Source: Syntrophobacterales bacterium
Lineage (GTDB): Bacteria > Desulfobacterota > Syntrophia > Syntrophales > UBA6807
Direction: 5' to 3'
Assembly (NCBI GenBank): GCA_021159265.1
Contig: JAGGSD010000337.1
Location: 1-6,439, forward strand
Length of the DNA: 6,439 nucleotides
Under the pieces are notes generated by a model. The model saw only the letters and a list, made by a program, of their open reading frames with translations, made no database searches and was not told the DNA's origin. A program made the position numbers and the translations under genes. Shown piece after piece: positions 6,262 to 6,439 of the stretch (within the stretch, counting starts at the first letter, position 1; each line of letters opens with the position of its first letter).

Positions 6262-6276
6262 AATAGCTCCGCTATT
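6262..6276. promoter_or_regulatory. Palindrome over the -10/start region of the por promoter
   Basis: AATAGC and GCTATT form 6-base perfect arms around a 3-base centre (TCC on the plus strand). The right arm covers part of the predicted -10 hexamer and the left arm the likely transcription start. A repressor binding here would block initiation, but the arms are short and match no operator that I recognise. It could be chance in AT-rich DNA, or a small hairpin at the 5' end of the mRNA. Confidence 0.3.
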
Positions 6277-6301
6277 TAATATATCTGATATTTACTGTCA
6301 A
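6274..6301 (-). promoter_or_regulatory. Sigma70-type promoter of the por operon
   Basis: On the minus strand a perfect -35 TTGACA (6301-6296) is followed after 16 bases by TTAAAT (6279-6274), which matches four of six -10 positions. The predicted start is near 6267, leaving a leader of about 41 nt before porC with a Shine-Dalgarno AGGGAG. No other promoter-like pair in the upstream region is as good, and the gaps inside the operon are too short to suggest strong internal promoters. Confidence 0.6.
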
Positions 6302-6383
6302 GACTTTTTTGAAGCTTTGTCATTTAAGAATTAAAAGTGAACCGTTTTTATCAAATTTAAAGTTGATGGCTTCGTAAAAAGTC
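6302..6383. repeat. Imperfect inverted repeat, possibly a MITE-like dispersed repeat
   Basis: GACTTTTTTGAAGC at 6302-6315 is the near-complement of GCTTCGTAAAAAGTC at 6369-6383: both ends read GACTTTTT then GAAGC, differing only in one or two bases between. They enclose an AT-rich 53-base interior with no coding potential. The right arm continues inward as TTGATGGCTTCG. From memory, TTGATGGCTTCGTAAAAAGTC-like ends recur as dispersed repeats in sulfate-reducing and syntrophic bacteria. The rest of the window to 6439 shows only a weak TCCCT/AGGGA hairpin at about 6407-6421 and no gene. Confidence 0.45.
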
Positions 6384-6439
6384 CAAAAACTCCCTCTCCC
6401 TTGTATAGGGAAAGTTAGTTTAAGATATGTAAATAATTT

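Noticed and set aside
6226..6273. Riboswitch in the por leader
   Set aside because: The predicted leader is only about 41 nt, too short for a known riboswitch aptamer, and no terminator or conserved aptamer pattern is visible.
6407..6421. Hairpin TCCCT...AGGGA as a terminator of a gene to the right
   Set aside because: The stem is only five base pairs and has no T-run on either strand; it may just be part of a dispersed repeat that continues beyond the window.

Overview
The window reads as a piece of an anaerobic bacterial chromosome, most likely from a Desulfobacterota (former Deltaproteobacteria) or similar syntrophic or sulfate-reducing lineage. That placement is inferred from the four-subunit pyruvate:ferredoxin oxidoreductase, the NuoG-like and NuoF/GltD-like electron-transfer partners, and the style of the dispersed repeats. 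No taxonomic marker gene is present. Every supported gene lies on the minus strand, so transcription runs from right to left.

Right edge (about 6226-6439): a non-coding leader region. It holds a good sigma70-type promoter (TTGACA, 16-base spacer, TTAAAT), a small palindrome over the -10/start region, and an imperfect inverted repeat just upstream that looks like a MITE-type dispersed repeat.

Centre (6225 down to 494): one tight six-gene operon. The order is porC (gamma), porD (delta, 2x[4Fe-4S]), porA (alpha), porB (beta, TPP), a 641-residue flavoprotein, and a 235-residue NuoG-like Fe-S protein. The four por genes are nearly contiguous (gaps of 15 and 2 bases, then a TAATG overlap). The last two follow after gaps of 42 and 37 bases, each with its own Shine-Dalgarno sequence. 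The flavoprotein joins a NuoF C-terminal Fe-S domain to a GltD-type Fe-S/FAD/NAD(P)H oxidoreductase. The simplest reading is that Por oxidises pyruvate and CoA to acetyl-CoA and CO2, electrons pass through PorD, and the last two proteins carry them to NAD(P)+ (or run the reverse direction). The coupling is inference from gene order and domains.

Left part (1-493): directly behind the operon lies a tRNA-Asn(GTT) gene with an encoded CCA and a strong intrinsic terminator that probably also ends the operon. Beyond the terminator is the remnant of a small GIY-YIG nuclease gene, internally shortened and broken at its 3' end by two 30-base tandem repeats. These repeats sit immediately upstream of the first 18 codons of an IS200-like, REP-associated tyrosine transposase (RAYT) that runs off the left edge. 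The left end is therefore a small mobile-element insertion scar next to a tRNA gene.
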